64,000 bases of DNA, taken from assembly GCA_022072055.1 (NCBI GenBank), contig JAJVIK010000014.1:1-64000 (forward strand). Reading direction: 5' to 3'. The DNA comes from a bacterium (lineage in GTDB: Bacteria > Hinthialibacterota > Hinthialibacteria > OLB16). Position numbers and translations under genes: made by a program. Positions within the stretch are counted from its first letter, which is position 1, and the number at the start of each line of letters is the position of its first letter. A model generated the notes under the pieces. That model was not told where the DNA came from and ran no database searches. It was given only the letters and a program-made list of their open reading frames with translations. Shown piece by piece: positions 57,001 to 64,000 of this stretch.

Positions 57001-58463
57001 TCTCCGCACTATCGACTCGATTTTCGGTGGCCTTCTGGATCTATCCGACCGACGCCAATCGCGCGTGGTCCACGGTCTTCCAGCGCACGAACGCCACGGG
57101 GAACTGGTTCGATTGGCAGCTTTACGCGCGCGCCATCGACGCCCCCTCTCGGAACTTCCCCGTGTGGCGGATCGACTGGGACAGCGACCGTCGCAACGAC
57201 CCCGACGAGCAGGTGGAAAGCGATGCCCCACTCTCCGCGAACACCTGGACCTTCATCGCCTGCACTTACGACGGGGCTAAGCTGGATTTCCATGTGAACG
57301 GGATTCTCAGGCGCTCCACTCCCAAGGTGGGAGGTGTCCTTCCCAACAGCCACCGCGACCTCTGGATCGGCGGGAACAGCGCGTGGGGGGAGTATTTCAA
57401 GGGAATTCTGGATGAGTTCCGGGTGTATGACCGGGCGCTCTCCCAGAGCGAAATCGAAACGCTCGCGGGGCTTTCTCCCCCACCGCCTCCCCCGCCGGTC
57501 CTCCCTGGCCCGGCCAGTGATCCCGCGCCGGTTGATTCCGCCACGGGAGTTCTGATCTCGGCCAGTCTCTCCTGGACCGCCGGAAGCAACGCCGATTCGC
57601 ACCGTGTCTATTTCGGGACCAACCCCAACCCCGGCGCGGCGGAATTCCGGGGCAGCCAGACCGCCACCATTTTCGTTCCGGGAACCCTCGCTTACTCCAC
57701 CGTTTACTTCTGGCGGATCGACGAAGCCAACGCCGATGGAACCACAACAGGGCCAGTCTGGTCCTTCACCACCGCGGCGGCTCCGCCACCACCGCCTCCC
57801 CCGCCGCCCTTAGATGGCTTGGTGGCGCATTGGCCCTTTGATGATGGGGTGGGTTCGACCGCGAGCGACATTTCGGGGAACGGCAATCAGGGGACCCTTC
57901 AAGGCCCGATCTGGACGGCCGGCAGGAACGGCGCGGCGCTATCCTTCGATGGCTCCAACGATCGGGTGGTGATTCCCGACAGTCCGAGTCTTTCCTCGGT
58001 CATCGACCGTCTCACGGTCACCTTCTGGATCCAGCCTACCGACCAGAACCGGGCTTGGTCCACCATCCTCCAGCGCACGAACCTCGCGGGGAATTGGTTC
58101 GATTTTCAGTTCTATGCGCGCGCCATTGACGCCCCCACGCGGAACTTCCCGGTGTTTCGAGCGGACTGGGACACGGACCGCCGCAACGACGCCGACGAAC
58201 AGGTTCAAGGCTCCGCGATCCTGGTGGCGGGAGAGTGGCGGCACTTCGCCTGTGTGTATGATGGAAACAGCCTTCGCCTATACATGGATGGGATCCTCAG
58301 GAACACCACGCCGAAAGTAGGTGGAATTCTCCCCAACAGTCATCGGGACATTTGGATCGGCGGGAATAGCGCGTGGGGGGAATATTTCAAGGGGGTGATT
58401 GACGACATCCGCTTGTACAACCGAGCGCTGGGGTCCGCCGAGATCGAGGCGCTCGCCCGATAG
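54021..58463 (+). CDS. Giant secreted modular protein: GSDH-like propeller, PKD, three FN3 and two LamG domains
   Basis: A 1480-residue protein with a signal peptide (FLLVLLAPLLSLAPHARSA). Residues ~30-530 resemble PQQ-dependent glucose/sorbosone dehydrogenases (FGLLSVALHPNFENNGHLYL, HQTHGTGTILFGTDGTLLAS, DVGLGSWEELDVV, GQNFGWPIFEG). A PKD domain (about 535-625; AYDWDFGDGSPSS) and a family-typical region follow. Three FN3-like units (about 735-827, 836-929, 1160-1252) and two LamG/concanavalin-like units (about 932-1150, 1264-1480) come next, joined by poly-Pro linkers. The last FN3-LamG pair is a near copy of the one before it, also at DNA level. It probably binds or oxidises sugars outside the cell. 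The C-terminus is a LamG domain, with no visible sorting signal. Confidence 0.85.
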   Translation: MSNRRPAFLLVLLAPLLSLAPHARSASVPSGFIEEVVSGGWNEVVGVTFAPDGRMVVWERNGKVWMCSPTGQRPSQPLLDISEEVGGWRDFGLLSVALHPNFENNGHLYLYYIVDHHHLVHFGLPTYSSTTDEYFMATIGRITRYTANASDNFTTVNLTSRKILVGETIRSGIPSLHQTHGTGTILFGTDGTLLASAGDGATFNAFDTGGDVGGAYATQALAEGIIDATEDVGSFRAQMVGSLCGKVLRLDPETGEGVSSNPFFDPTNPRSAQSRTWALGFRNPYRMSLRPGTGSHDRNDGNPGVLYLGDVGLGSWEELDVVSAPGQNFGWPIFEGMEAHSGFANKNTLNYNEPNPLFGVSGCNRDYFRFRELLIQDTLLSNPSFPNPCNSAIQISPPNHAFVHTRPAIDWGRPSGPSRTKTYSGTDAVTVNIGAPGSPVSGPQFGGNCSTGGVWYTSSVFPPSHQNAYFHGDYGQGWIKMFKFDSNNQPYEAADFLSGGGPLVFITAHPTDGSLYYIGWPYQVRRIRYAPTGNKAPTAVATSDVRYGPGPLTVRFRGDQSTDPEGQPLAYDWDFGDGSPSSAEANPVHVFDATPGVPTEFQVHLAVRDSANAISDAVVIISVNNTPPTVAITSPVDGSTYPLNQGDIQLPLTAEVSDAEQGPGELACEWQTFLHHNNHEHSDPPVAACEAATVLAPLGCDGNIYYYRVRLKVTDSAGLSTIAEARVYPNCATAPPEPAFNPFPPDGLVSASPEVTLSWTPGAGADSHQVYFGTVSEPGAGELRGTRTEASFDPGPLAYSTTYYWRIDEVNGAGVTQGQVWSFTTQDEPPPPPPVLPGPATNPSPAHGATGVLTTADLSWTAGSNASSHEVYFGTNPSPGAAEFKGSQSSTAFDPGSLQTSTTYYWRIDEVNGDGRTVGPVWTFTTEAPPPPLNSGLVAYWAFDNGSGTVASDTSGNGNHGTLQGPLWATGKFGGGLEFDGSNDRVVVPDSPSLSALSTRFSVAFWIYPTDANRAWSTVFQRTNATGNWFDWQLYARAIDAPSRNFPVWRIDWDSDRRNDPDEQVESDAPLSANTWTFIACTYDGAKLDFHVNGILRRSTPKVGGVLPNSHRDLWIGGNSAWGEYFKGILDEFRVYDRALSQSEIETLAGLSPPPPPPPVLPGPASDPAPVDSATGVLISASLSWTAGSNADSHRVYFGTNPNPGAAEFRGSQTATIFVPGTLAYSTVYFWRIDEANADGTTTGPVWSFTTAAAPPPPPPPPPLDGLVAHWPFDDGVGSTASDISGNGNQGTLQGPIWTAGRNGAALSFDGSNDRVVIPDSPSLSSVIDRLTVTFWIQPTDQNRAWSTILQRTNLAGNWFDFQFYARAIDAPTRNFPVFRADWDTDRRNDADEQVQGSAILVAGEWRHFACVYDGNSLRLYMDGILRNTTPKVGGILPNSHRDIWIGGNSAWGEYFKGVIDDIRLYNRALGSAEIEALAR

Positions 58464-58486
58464 CCGAGACGGCTTCCGGTCGCGGG

Positions 58487-59629
58487 TTACCGCCGAAGCG
58501 ACAGGCGACAGGCCTGGACAAAGGCCTCGGCATAGCGCTCCGGGGAGCAGGACCGGATGCGCGCGCGGGCGTCCTCGCCCATCTGGGTCCACCGCTCCGG
58601 TTCATCGGCCACGGACTTCAGGAGCGCCGTAAGCTGAGAGACATCCCCGGCCTCAAAGCGATGCCCGGTCCGCCCCTCCTCGATCAGGTCGATAGTCGCC
58701 CCCGAACAGGTAGTGGCCATCACCGGAACCCCCGCCGCCATCGCCTCATTGACCACAAGCCCCCATACCTCGATCCGCGAGGGCATCACCAGGGCATCGG
58801 CGGCAGCGAGGTATCGGCCCATCGCGCCGGATTGCACATACCCCTCCCAAAAAAGGTTGTCGATTCCTCGCGAGGCTTCCTTGTAGCCTTCCCATTCGGG
58901 ACCATCTCCGACGAGCACCAGTCCAAGATTGGGCCGCGCCGCGCGACGGAAGGCCTCGAGCAGGTCCATCACCCCCTTGCGCTCCAACATCTGTCCCACG
59001 AACAGCACGACTCGCTCGGGGAAACGGGCGCGCCAATTCTCGAATTCCGGTTCGTTTCGCGCGTGCTCCGCCATCCGCGCGAAGGCCTCGTTGTCCACAC
59101 AATTGCAGCCGGTCACAATCCGCTCCGACTGCGCGCCGCGCTCGATGAGGGTCCGCGCGGCCTCGCTCCCATACGCGAGGAAGGAATTCGACCGTTGAAT
59201 GAAACGCTCCTTCATCCGGCGCAGAGGCCCCTTGCCGATGCGCGAGGTCTGGGTGGTGCTGCCGCTCCAGAGCACATACCCCGCGCCCGCCTTTCGGGCG
59301 TAACGCTGCGCCACCAGATAGGCGGGAGAGACATAACCGGTGCCCGCGACAACCTCCGGCGCAAGCTCCTTGAGCTTTCTCTTCACTCCCCAATTGAGGT
59401 GGAGCCCCCAGTCCAGGGCGCGGATGTAGATGTCCTTGAACGGAAGCACCTCGTACCGAAACCGGCAGGTCTCCAACGGAAGCTCCCATTTCCGATTCGG
59501 CTCCCGGAGGGAAAGGAGCAGCACATGGAAATCGATGTCTTCCCGCTCCGCGATCCGATTAAACACCGGAATCCGATACGGCTGCAGCATCTCGGACAGG
59601 AGGACCACGCGGAGCTTGGAGGTCGGCAT
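58487..59629 (-). CDS. Family 4 (GT-B) glycosyltransferase
   Basis: The 380-residue protein has the GT-B layout, with an N-terminal LRVVLLSEMLQPYRIPVFNRI strand and a C-terminal Glycos_transf_1 region: VLFVGQMLERKGVMDLLEAF, LVLVGDGPEWEG and the E-x7-E motif in SRIEVWGLVVNEAMAAGVPV. It probably transfers a sugar from a nucleotide donor in a cell-surface glycan pathway. It stands alone between divergent and convergent neighbours. Confidence 0.9.
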   Translation of the reverse strand: MPTSKLRVVLLSEMLQPYRIPVFNRIAEREDIDFHVLLLSLREPNRKWELPLETCRFRYEVLPFKDIYIRALDWGLHLNWGVKRKLKELAPEVVAGTGYVSPAYLVAQRYARKAGAGYVLWSGSTTQTSRIGKGPLRRMKERFIQRSNSFLAYGSEAARTLIERGAQSERIVTGCNCVDNEAFARMAEHARNEPEFENWRARFPERVVLFVGQMLERKGVMDLLEAFRRAARPNLGLVLVGDGPEWEGYKEASRGIDNLFWEGYVQSGAMGRYLAAADALVMPSRIEVWGLVVNEAMAAGVPVMATTCSGATIDLIEEGRTGHRFEAGDVSQLTALLKSVADEPERWTQMGEDARARIRSCSPERYAEAFVQACRLSLRR

Positions 59630-59733
59630 AGAGGCTCAAGATTGCCCGTTTTTGTTGACAATCTCTACGGGGGTCCCGGAGAATGTGTTTGACTTGCCGG
59701 CGCGCGGGCCAGACCCTTGGGGAGGAGAGGATC

Positions 59734-60879
59734 ATGCGAAGAGTTCGATTGGGACTGTTTTTCGGAGCCTTGCTGCTCTCGATGGCGCCAGAAGCCTCGA
59801 TCGCGCAGGAGGTTGTCCTGGATGTGAACGGCGATGGAGTGGTGGGTCCCGAGGAGAGCCTGGCGGTGGCGGAACAGTGGAAACAAGCCGCCAAAGCGGC
59901 CAATGATCACAATCATTTGGGCCAGACTTGGGTCGGCGCGAACAATCCGTTGGACATTTTCGGGCAGTTCGACTCCAGTGTCGGCGCGTATGCCCTATCG
60001 GTGACCAACACGCATGGGAACGCGATCCTGGCGGCCGCCGCCGCGGCCGGGATTTGGATCCAGACCGCGGGAACCCAGGGGGTCTTGGTCTCCAGCTCGG
60101 CGGGCACTGGAATGACCGTGGTGGAGTCTGCCGGTAATGGGGTCTCTGTCCAGAGCGCCGGAGCCAATGGGGTCACCGCCACCAGCATCAACCCCACGAC
60201 CTTCGGAGGCCGATTCATCAATGCCGCTCCGGGCGGCCCGGGTCTCTACGCCCAAAGCGGGGATGACGCCGCCCCGGACATCATCTTGGGTCGCAATGAT
60301 GACACCCAGGACCGTGGGGTGATCTCCTCCTCACCGGAGGATCTGGACTCGAAGATTTTTCTGCGCACCTATGACCTGATCGCCATTCACCTGGATGATG
60401 ACAACAACCTGAATCGAAACGCGGTTTTCCGAATCTTGAATGGCTCGGATGACATTGTTTTCGAGGTGGACGAGTTCGGGAAGGCCAATGCGGACGGCGA
60501 AGTGAGCGCCGCCGCGCTCATCAGCAAGGCCGACCACCCCCTCGAACCTGGAAAGAAGTCTCTTCAACACGCCGCGCTCACCGCCCCCGAACGCCTGAAT
60601 GTGTATTCCGGGAATGTGGTCTTGAATGAAAATGGGGAGGCCTGGGTGGAGCTGCCCGAGTACTTCGAGGCGTATAACGAGGATTTCCGTTATCAGCTGA
60701 CTCCGGTCGGGGGACCCGCGCCGAACCTGCATGTGGCCGAGAAGGTCCGGGAGAACCGCTTCAAGATCGCGGGCGGCGCGCCCGGACTTGAAGTGTCTTG
60801 GAATGTCACCGGCGCGCGCCGGGACGCCTACGCCAAGGCCCATCCCTTCGCGGCGGAACAGGAAGAGTCCGGAGAGTAG
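59734..60879 (+). CDS. Exported protein with N-terminal dockerin-like loop and tail-fibre-like repeats
   Basis: The 381-residue protein has a signal peptide (MRRVRLGLFFGALLLSMAPEASIA). A single EF-hand-like loop follows, DVNGDGVVGPEESLAVAEQW, similar to the C-terminal loop of the 29466-30167 product. Residues ~85-170 are Gly/Ala/Val/Ser-rich with repeats of the GNGVSVQSAGANGVTATS kind, as in beta-helical fibre proteins. The last ~110 residues (LNVYSGNVVLNENGEAWVEL, DFRYQLTPVGG, LEVSWNVTGARRDAYAKAHP) form a unit I recognise from many secreted bacterial proteins, of unknown role. GGGGAGGAGAGG precedes the ATG at 59734, which is chosen over an upstream frame. Confidence 0.75.
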   Translation: MRRVRLGLFFGALLLSMAPEASIAQEVVLDVNGDGVVGPEESLAVAEQWKQAAKAANDHNHLGQTWVGANNPLDIFGQFDSSVGAYALSVTNTHGNAILAAAAAAGIWIQTAGTQGVLVSSSAGTGMTVVESAGNGVSVQSAGANGVTATSINPTTFGGRFINAAPGGPGLYAQSGDDAAPDIILGRNDDTQDRGVISSSPEDLDSKIFLRTYDLIAIHLDDDNNLNRNAVFRILNGSDDIVFEVDEFGKANADGEVSAAALISKADHPLEPGKKSLQHAALTAPERLNVYSGNVVLNENGEAWVELPEYFEAYNEDFRYQLTPVGGPAPNLHVAEKVRENRFKIAGGAPGLEVSWNVTGARRDAYAKAHPFAAEQEESGE

Positions 60880-60896
60880 GACGAATGACGGACGCG

Positions 60897-61724
60897 CTAC
60901 GCGTGTCGGCGGCGACGTTCCGCGGCGAGGGCGGTCACCCCCGCGAGCAACAGCGCGACTGTTCCCGGCTCCGGAATTGCGCGCCCGACAGGCTCCGTGA
61001 TGTTCTGAACCCCATCGTTGCCGCATTCCATCACCCAGAAGAGCTGCAGCGCGGTTTCGGGGACCACCATGTTGATCCCCAGGGACGCGAGGGAAATCTT
61101 GTAGTAAATGTCATAGGCCCACGGGTCGGTCGTGTTGGCGCGATAGCGCACCCCGGAAACATCTCCATCCACAAGCGTCCCACCCATCATGAGGGTCGGA
61201 TAGGAGTTGATCCGGTTGTTTCCATCTCCATCGTCCGGCGCGAAGCTGGGATGGGTGTGTTGATACTGCTCATAGGTCCCCGTGGCGAATGTGGGATCGG
61301 AGTAGAGCCGCCCCGCGATCATGCTCTGCCACACCTGGCCGGAGTAGGCCTGCTGGACCACATTGGCGTGGGAGGTCGTGGCGATGCCGTAGATGCTCCC
61401 CCCGCCGTTCTGGAACGTGCCGCCGACATTGATGTATAGGTCCCCCGGCGAGAAGTGAGTGTTGTACGTGTAGGAATCGCCGCCGAGCGCGCCCATTTCG
61501 GGGAAGTTGGTCTGGACCACCACGTAGAGGTATCCGCCCGAGATGGCGTGGCCCATGCCGTAGGTGAAGAAGGAGTTCCCGTTCGAGGAGGCGGCGTCGT
61601 TCCCCGGATCCTGGGTGTAATGCCAATCGAGCCCGGCGAGCTCCTGATCGGTGATCGGCAGAGCCCTGACCCCACCGGACAATGTTCCAAGCAACCCCAA
61701 CACCATTCCAATCCAGCGCATCAT
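60897..61724 (-). CDS. PEP-CTERM sorted exported protein
   Basis: The 275-residue protein has a signal peptide (MRWIGMVLGLLGTLSGGVRA) and a C-terminal PEP-CTERM signal: IPEPGTVALLLAGVTALAA followed by ERRRRHA. The middle is beta-rich with aromatic and Gly residues (FFTYGMGHAISGGYLYVVV). PEP-CTERM proteins are sorted by exosortase, usually in bacteria producing exopolysaccharide; no exosortase gene is in the window. AAGGAGAAGGACC precedes the tandem ATGs. Function of the body is unknown. Confidence 0.9.
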   Translation of the reverse strand: MMRWIGMVLGLLGTLSGGVRALPITDQELAGLDWHYTQDPGNDAASSNGNSFFTYGMGHAISGGYLYVVVQTNFPEMGALGGDSYTYNTHFSPGDLYINVGGTFQNGGGSIYGIATTSHANVVQQAYSGQVWQSMIAGRLYSDPTFATGTYEQYQHTHPSFAPDDGDGNNRINSYPTLMMGGTLVDGDVSGVRYRANTTDPWAYDIYYKISLASLGINMVVPETALQLFWVMECGNDGVQNITEPVGRAIPEPGTVALLLAGVTALAAERRRRHA

Positions 61725-61914
61725 GGTCCTTCTCCTTCGCGCAAAGCAGCGTCACAAAGCATGTCCCCGCCCCTTGCTCCGGATCGCATTTGGCGCACGC
61801 GGCTCCGGTTGATTGGAGGGGGCAAATCGGCGGCTCCGGGAGCATCCCTCCCGAAGGCCGCACCCTGGCATGGGGGTTATCGGCACGGGCCGAAGGAACA
61901 TAAAGAGCCGTATT

Positions 61915-61941
61915 AAGTCAATGTCTGTAAACCATTGACTT
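61915..61941. repeat. Inverted repeat between sulfatase and PEP-CTERM genes
   Basis: AAGTCAATG and CATTGACTT (perfect 9-bp arms, 9-nt loop) lie 33 bp after the sulfatase stop and about 190 bp upstream of the PEP-CTERM start, both genes on the minus strand. It may act as a weak terminator (few T residues follow on the minus strand) or as an upstream operator. The rest of 61725-61973 shows no gene. Confidence 0.4.
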
Positions 61942-61973
61942 CAAGACGGTTACGAAGGGAATGGGTGAACCAA

Positions 61974-63311
61974 TCAGCGGGAGTAGGGGACTGTCCCGTT
62001 TTCGTCCACCGTATAATTCCATTTGGCGATGTAATCGGCGGCTGGGAGGAAGCGGTCATCCCGCTCGGCAAGTTTGGTGGCAAGGAGTTGGTCGAGGCGC
62101 GCCTGGAGCTCCTGAACCTCTTCTTTCCCGCACAGGTTGTCCATCTGGTAGGGGTCTGTTTCGTTGTCAAAGAGCAGCCAGGGACCGTTTAGGTCCCGGA
62201 TGTAGGTGTGGCGGAGGGTCCGAATCCCCCGGCACTCACGTCCCCCTTGGTTGCGGGTCCACTGTCCGAAGGGCGCGGGGCAGGCATACAGCGCGGCATC
62301 CACCACCGGTTCCCTTCCGGCAAGGAGCTCCGAGGAGAAATCGATTCCCTCGGCGGTGTCGGGCGGGTTGATCCCCAATAGCCCCAGCACGGTGGGAAGA
62401 ATATCGGGGGTGTTCAGGAGCGTCTTCAGTTCCTTGCCGGTCCCACCCAGCCGGGAGGGGAATCGCAGCAGAAAGGGAACGCGAATCGATTCGTCGTACG
62501 GCCGCTGTTTGTTCTTCTCGCCATGCGAGTAGAGCATGTCGCCGTGGTCGGAGGTGAAGATGAAGAGGGTGTTGTCCGCCTGGCCCAAATCACCGAGGGT
62601 CTTGAGGAGGTCTCCCACACAGGCATCGAGCGCGGCGCAGTGGGCGTAGTACCCCGCAAGCATCTTCCGGGCTTCCGCTTCCATCTCCTTGGGGACATTC
62701 GGGCGCAACACAAGCTTCTCCGGATCAAACAGATCCCGATATTCCTGGGGCGCGGTGAGGTAGGGGTCATGCGGCGGCCCCCAGGAGAGAAACAGCGCAA
62801 AGGGTTTTTCGCCCTTGTGTTCGCGGAGATAGCGCTCCGCCTCTCGTGTTTGCGCGATGGCGTCGTAGCCCTCCCATCTGAGCGGTGTCGGATCGTCCCC
62901 GTAGTAGAGGGAGTCGTTGTAGTCGTGGGTGCATTCGAGCACCCGCCAGAGCTGGAACCCCTGCCTGCGCTCGCGCGGGATGAAGCTGGAGCGCCCGTGG
63001 CCATCCAGGTGCCACTTGCCGATGTATGCGGTGTCATACCCGTCCTCATTGAGCGCTTCCGCGAAGGAGGTGGCCTCGTTCCCAAGACAGACATCGTTCA
63101 GGAACACGCCGTGGGTGAGCCAGTACTGGCCGGTGAGGAGGCTTCCGCGATAGGGCGAACAGACCGGGCAGCCGGAGACGGCGTGGGTGAAGTTGAGCGA
63201 CTCCCCGGCCAGGGCATCCACATGGGGGGTCTTGGCGTTGGGGTCTCCGGTGCAACCGGTGGCCTGGGCCCGCCATTGATCGGCAAAGACATACACAAGG
63301 TTGGGTTTCAT
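61974..63311 (-). CDS. Sulfatase (type I, formylglycine-dependent)
   Basis: The 445-residue protein has the sulfatase fold start NLVYVFADQWRAQATGCTG and the active-site motif C51-S-P-Y-R55 in CPVCSPYRGSLLTGQ. Cys51 would be converted to formylglycine. Tyr instead of the usual Ser/Ala at the fourth position is a variant known from several sulfatase subfamilies. FTSDHGDML supplies metal Asp/His ligands. No signal peptide is visible, so it would act in the cytosol. GGAGG lies 11 nt before the ATG. The substrate is probably a sulfated carbohydrate, which fits the secreted carbohydrate proteins nearby. Confidence 0.93.
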   Translation of the reverse strand: MKPNLVYVFADQWRAQATGCTGDPNAKTPHVDALAGESLNFTHAVSGCPVCSPYRGSLLTGQYWLTHGVFLNDVCLGNEATSFAEALNEDGYDTAYIGKWHLDGHGRSSFIPRERRQGFQLWRVLECTHDYNDSLYYGDDPTPLRWEGYDAIAQTREAERYLREHKGEKPFALFLSWGPPHDPYLTAPQEYRDLFDPEKLVLRPNVPKEMEAEARKMLAGYYAHCAALDACVGDLLKTLGDLGQADNTLFIFTSDHGDMLYSHGEKNKQRPYDESIRVPFLLRFPSRLGGTGKELKTLLNTPDILPTVLGLLGINPPDTAEGIDFSSELLAGREPVVDAALYACPAPFGQWTRNQGGRECRGIRTLRHTYIRDLNGPWLLFDNETDPYQMDNLCGKEEVQELQARLDQLLATKLAERDDRFLPAADYIAKWNYTVDENGTVPYSR

Positions 63312-63343
63312 CGCTCATGCATCCTCCAGAGTTCGATTGTGAC

Positions 63344-64000
63344 TCAATCGATCCATTCTGTCTCGATCCATTTTCGGACCGAATTGAAGAGCAGGATTCG
63401 CTTGGCGCGAGGGAGGTCCTCGCGATGGAGGACTCTTTCCTCGATCTCGCCCCGGGCGAGGAGATATCCACGGAAGACCCCCGCGAGTAGCCCCGACTCG
63501 ACCGGAGGGGTCAGGAGCTTGCCCTCGATCTCCAACGCGAGATTGGCGATGGCGCTTTCGGTGAGTTCTCCCTTTCTGTTCCAGAGCAAGACATCCTCGC
63601 AATCCGGGCGCTGTCTTCCGGCGTTCTCGTATACCGCTCGGTGGGTGGTCTTGTGGAACAGGAACAGGTCCCGCTCATCGACCGGCTCGCGGGCAAGTCC
63701 GAGGCGGACCGGATTCGCGGGAGGAAGCGGAGCGGATTCGAGGCGCGCTTTGCCGCCTCGATCCACGAGCAGCCGGACCCTTAAAGGCTCGGCTCCGAAG
63801 ACGCGCGCCTGCTCCTCCAAGAAGACCCGGACGCTTTCGGGATCGAGCGGAATTCCAAAGTATTCCGCACTTGCCGCAAGCCGGGCGAGGTGCTCGTCCG
63901 GGAGATGGAAGCCGCCCTCATAGAGGAAAGTTTCCAGGAGCTCAAAATCCGGCGTCCTTCGCCTCAGCACCTCGGCCTTGAGGAGACACTCGCCATACTC
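63344..64000 (-). CDS. pabC: Aminodeoxychorismate lyase-like domain, 3' part of a PabB-PabC fusion (5' end outside window)
   Basis: The reading frame runs from the window edge; about 218 residues are visible. The first ones, EYGECLLKAEVL, are the linker that ends the PabB part in PabB-PabC fusions. DFELLETFLYEGGFHLPDEHLARL and the late LLWNRKGELTESAIANLALE match the class IV aminotransferase-like lyase. RGYLLARGEIEERVL and the catalytic-region Thr/Glu are in place. The fusion would make 4-aminobenzoate for folate. The expected PLP Lys should lie in SVRVFLEEQARVFG... LLVDRGGK; I cannot assign it safely. It lies 32 nt before the sulfatase start. Confidence 0.8.
   Translation of the reverse strand, partial: EYGECLLKAEVLRRRTPDFELLETFLYEGGFHLPDEHLARLAASAEYFGIPLDPESVRVFLEEQARVFGAEPLRVRLLVDRGGKARLESAPLPPANPVRLGLAREPVDERDLFLFHKTTHRAVYENAGRQRPDCEDVLLWNRKGELTESAIANLALEIEGKLLTPPVESGLLAGVFRGYLLARGEIEERVLHREDLPRAKRILLFNSVRKWIETEWID

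Noticed and set aside
61725-61973. Search for a sigma54 -24/-12 promoter before the PEP-CTERM gene
   Set aside because: The best candidate (TGGCATGGGGGTTAT near 61867) has the wrong -12 element and lies on the wrong strand.

Overview
The window is GC-rich bacterial chromosome. It carries a near-complete late flagellar operon, a PEP-CTERM protein, Tat-exported oxidoreductase and TIM-barrel enzymes, a sulfatase, a GxGYxYP-type carbohydrate enzyme, single-loop dockerin-like exported proteins and very large modular secreted proteins. This mix is typical of PVC-like or neighbouring candidate phyla (Planctomycetota, Hydrogenedentota or Sumerlaeota type). No rRNA, tRNA or universal phylogenetic marker lies in the window, so that placement is inference only. 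I see no insertion sequence, prophage or tRNA gene.

Layout. 1-2.3 kb: the right end of a CRISPR array (13 identical 37-nt repeats, continuing off the left edge), followed by a CARF-HEPN accessory ribonuclease gene (Cas02710 family) on the same strand; no other cas gene is visible. 2.6-4.2 kb: a sodium/solute symporter. 4.5-12.2 kb: a tightly packed eight-gene minus-strand operon that appears to build and export an acylated amino-sugar glycan. It encodes a DegT aminotransferase, a GT39-type membrane glycosyltransferase, a hexapeptide acyltransferase, an acyl carrier protein, a compact adenylate-forming enzyme, a FabG-like reductase, a polyprenyl-phosphate GT2 and a flippase-like membrane protein. 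Divergent from it are an exported transglutaminase-like protein and a second GT39-type protein with a ~298-residue tandem duplication in its C-terminus (12.4-17.4 kb).

17.5-27.3 kb: a three-part secreted carbohydrate-active protein, proB coupled to a 2Fe-2S ferredoxin, a methyltransferase, a DUF3800 protein behind a promoter and a 31-bp palindrome, a degenerate citrate-synthase-like protein, and a YyaL/DUF255 thioredoxin protein. 27.5-31.4 kb: a four-gene exported/cytosolic sugar-oxidation operon with two tandem paralogous TIM barrels. 31.5-47.0 kb: a 16-gene minus-strand flagellar operon, fliL-M-N(Y)-O-P-Q-R-flhB-A-F-G, an unknown membrane protein, fliA, a small unknown, a DUF2802/SwrB-like protein and a HEAT-repeat protein, driven by a good sigma70-type promoter.

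47.3-52.9 kb: a signalling pair. A 1242-residue cyclase-kinase-WD40 fusion faces the flagellar promoter, and an FHA-GAF-AAA+-Fis sigma54 activator converges on it. 53.2-64 kb: exported proteins (a GSDH/PKD/FN3/LamG giant, a PEP-CTERM protein, a dockerin-like protein), a GT4 glycosyltransferase, a sulfatase and the 3' part of a pabB/pabC-type gene.

The strongest candidates for something undescribed are the duplicated-tail GT39 protein with its transglutaminase partner and facing acyl-ACP glycan operon, and the cyclase-kinase-WD40 protein paired with an FHA-type sigma54 activator next to the flagellar operon. All functions are inferred from sequence motifs read by eye; no database search was run.
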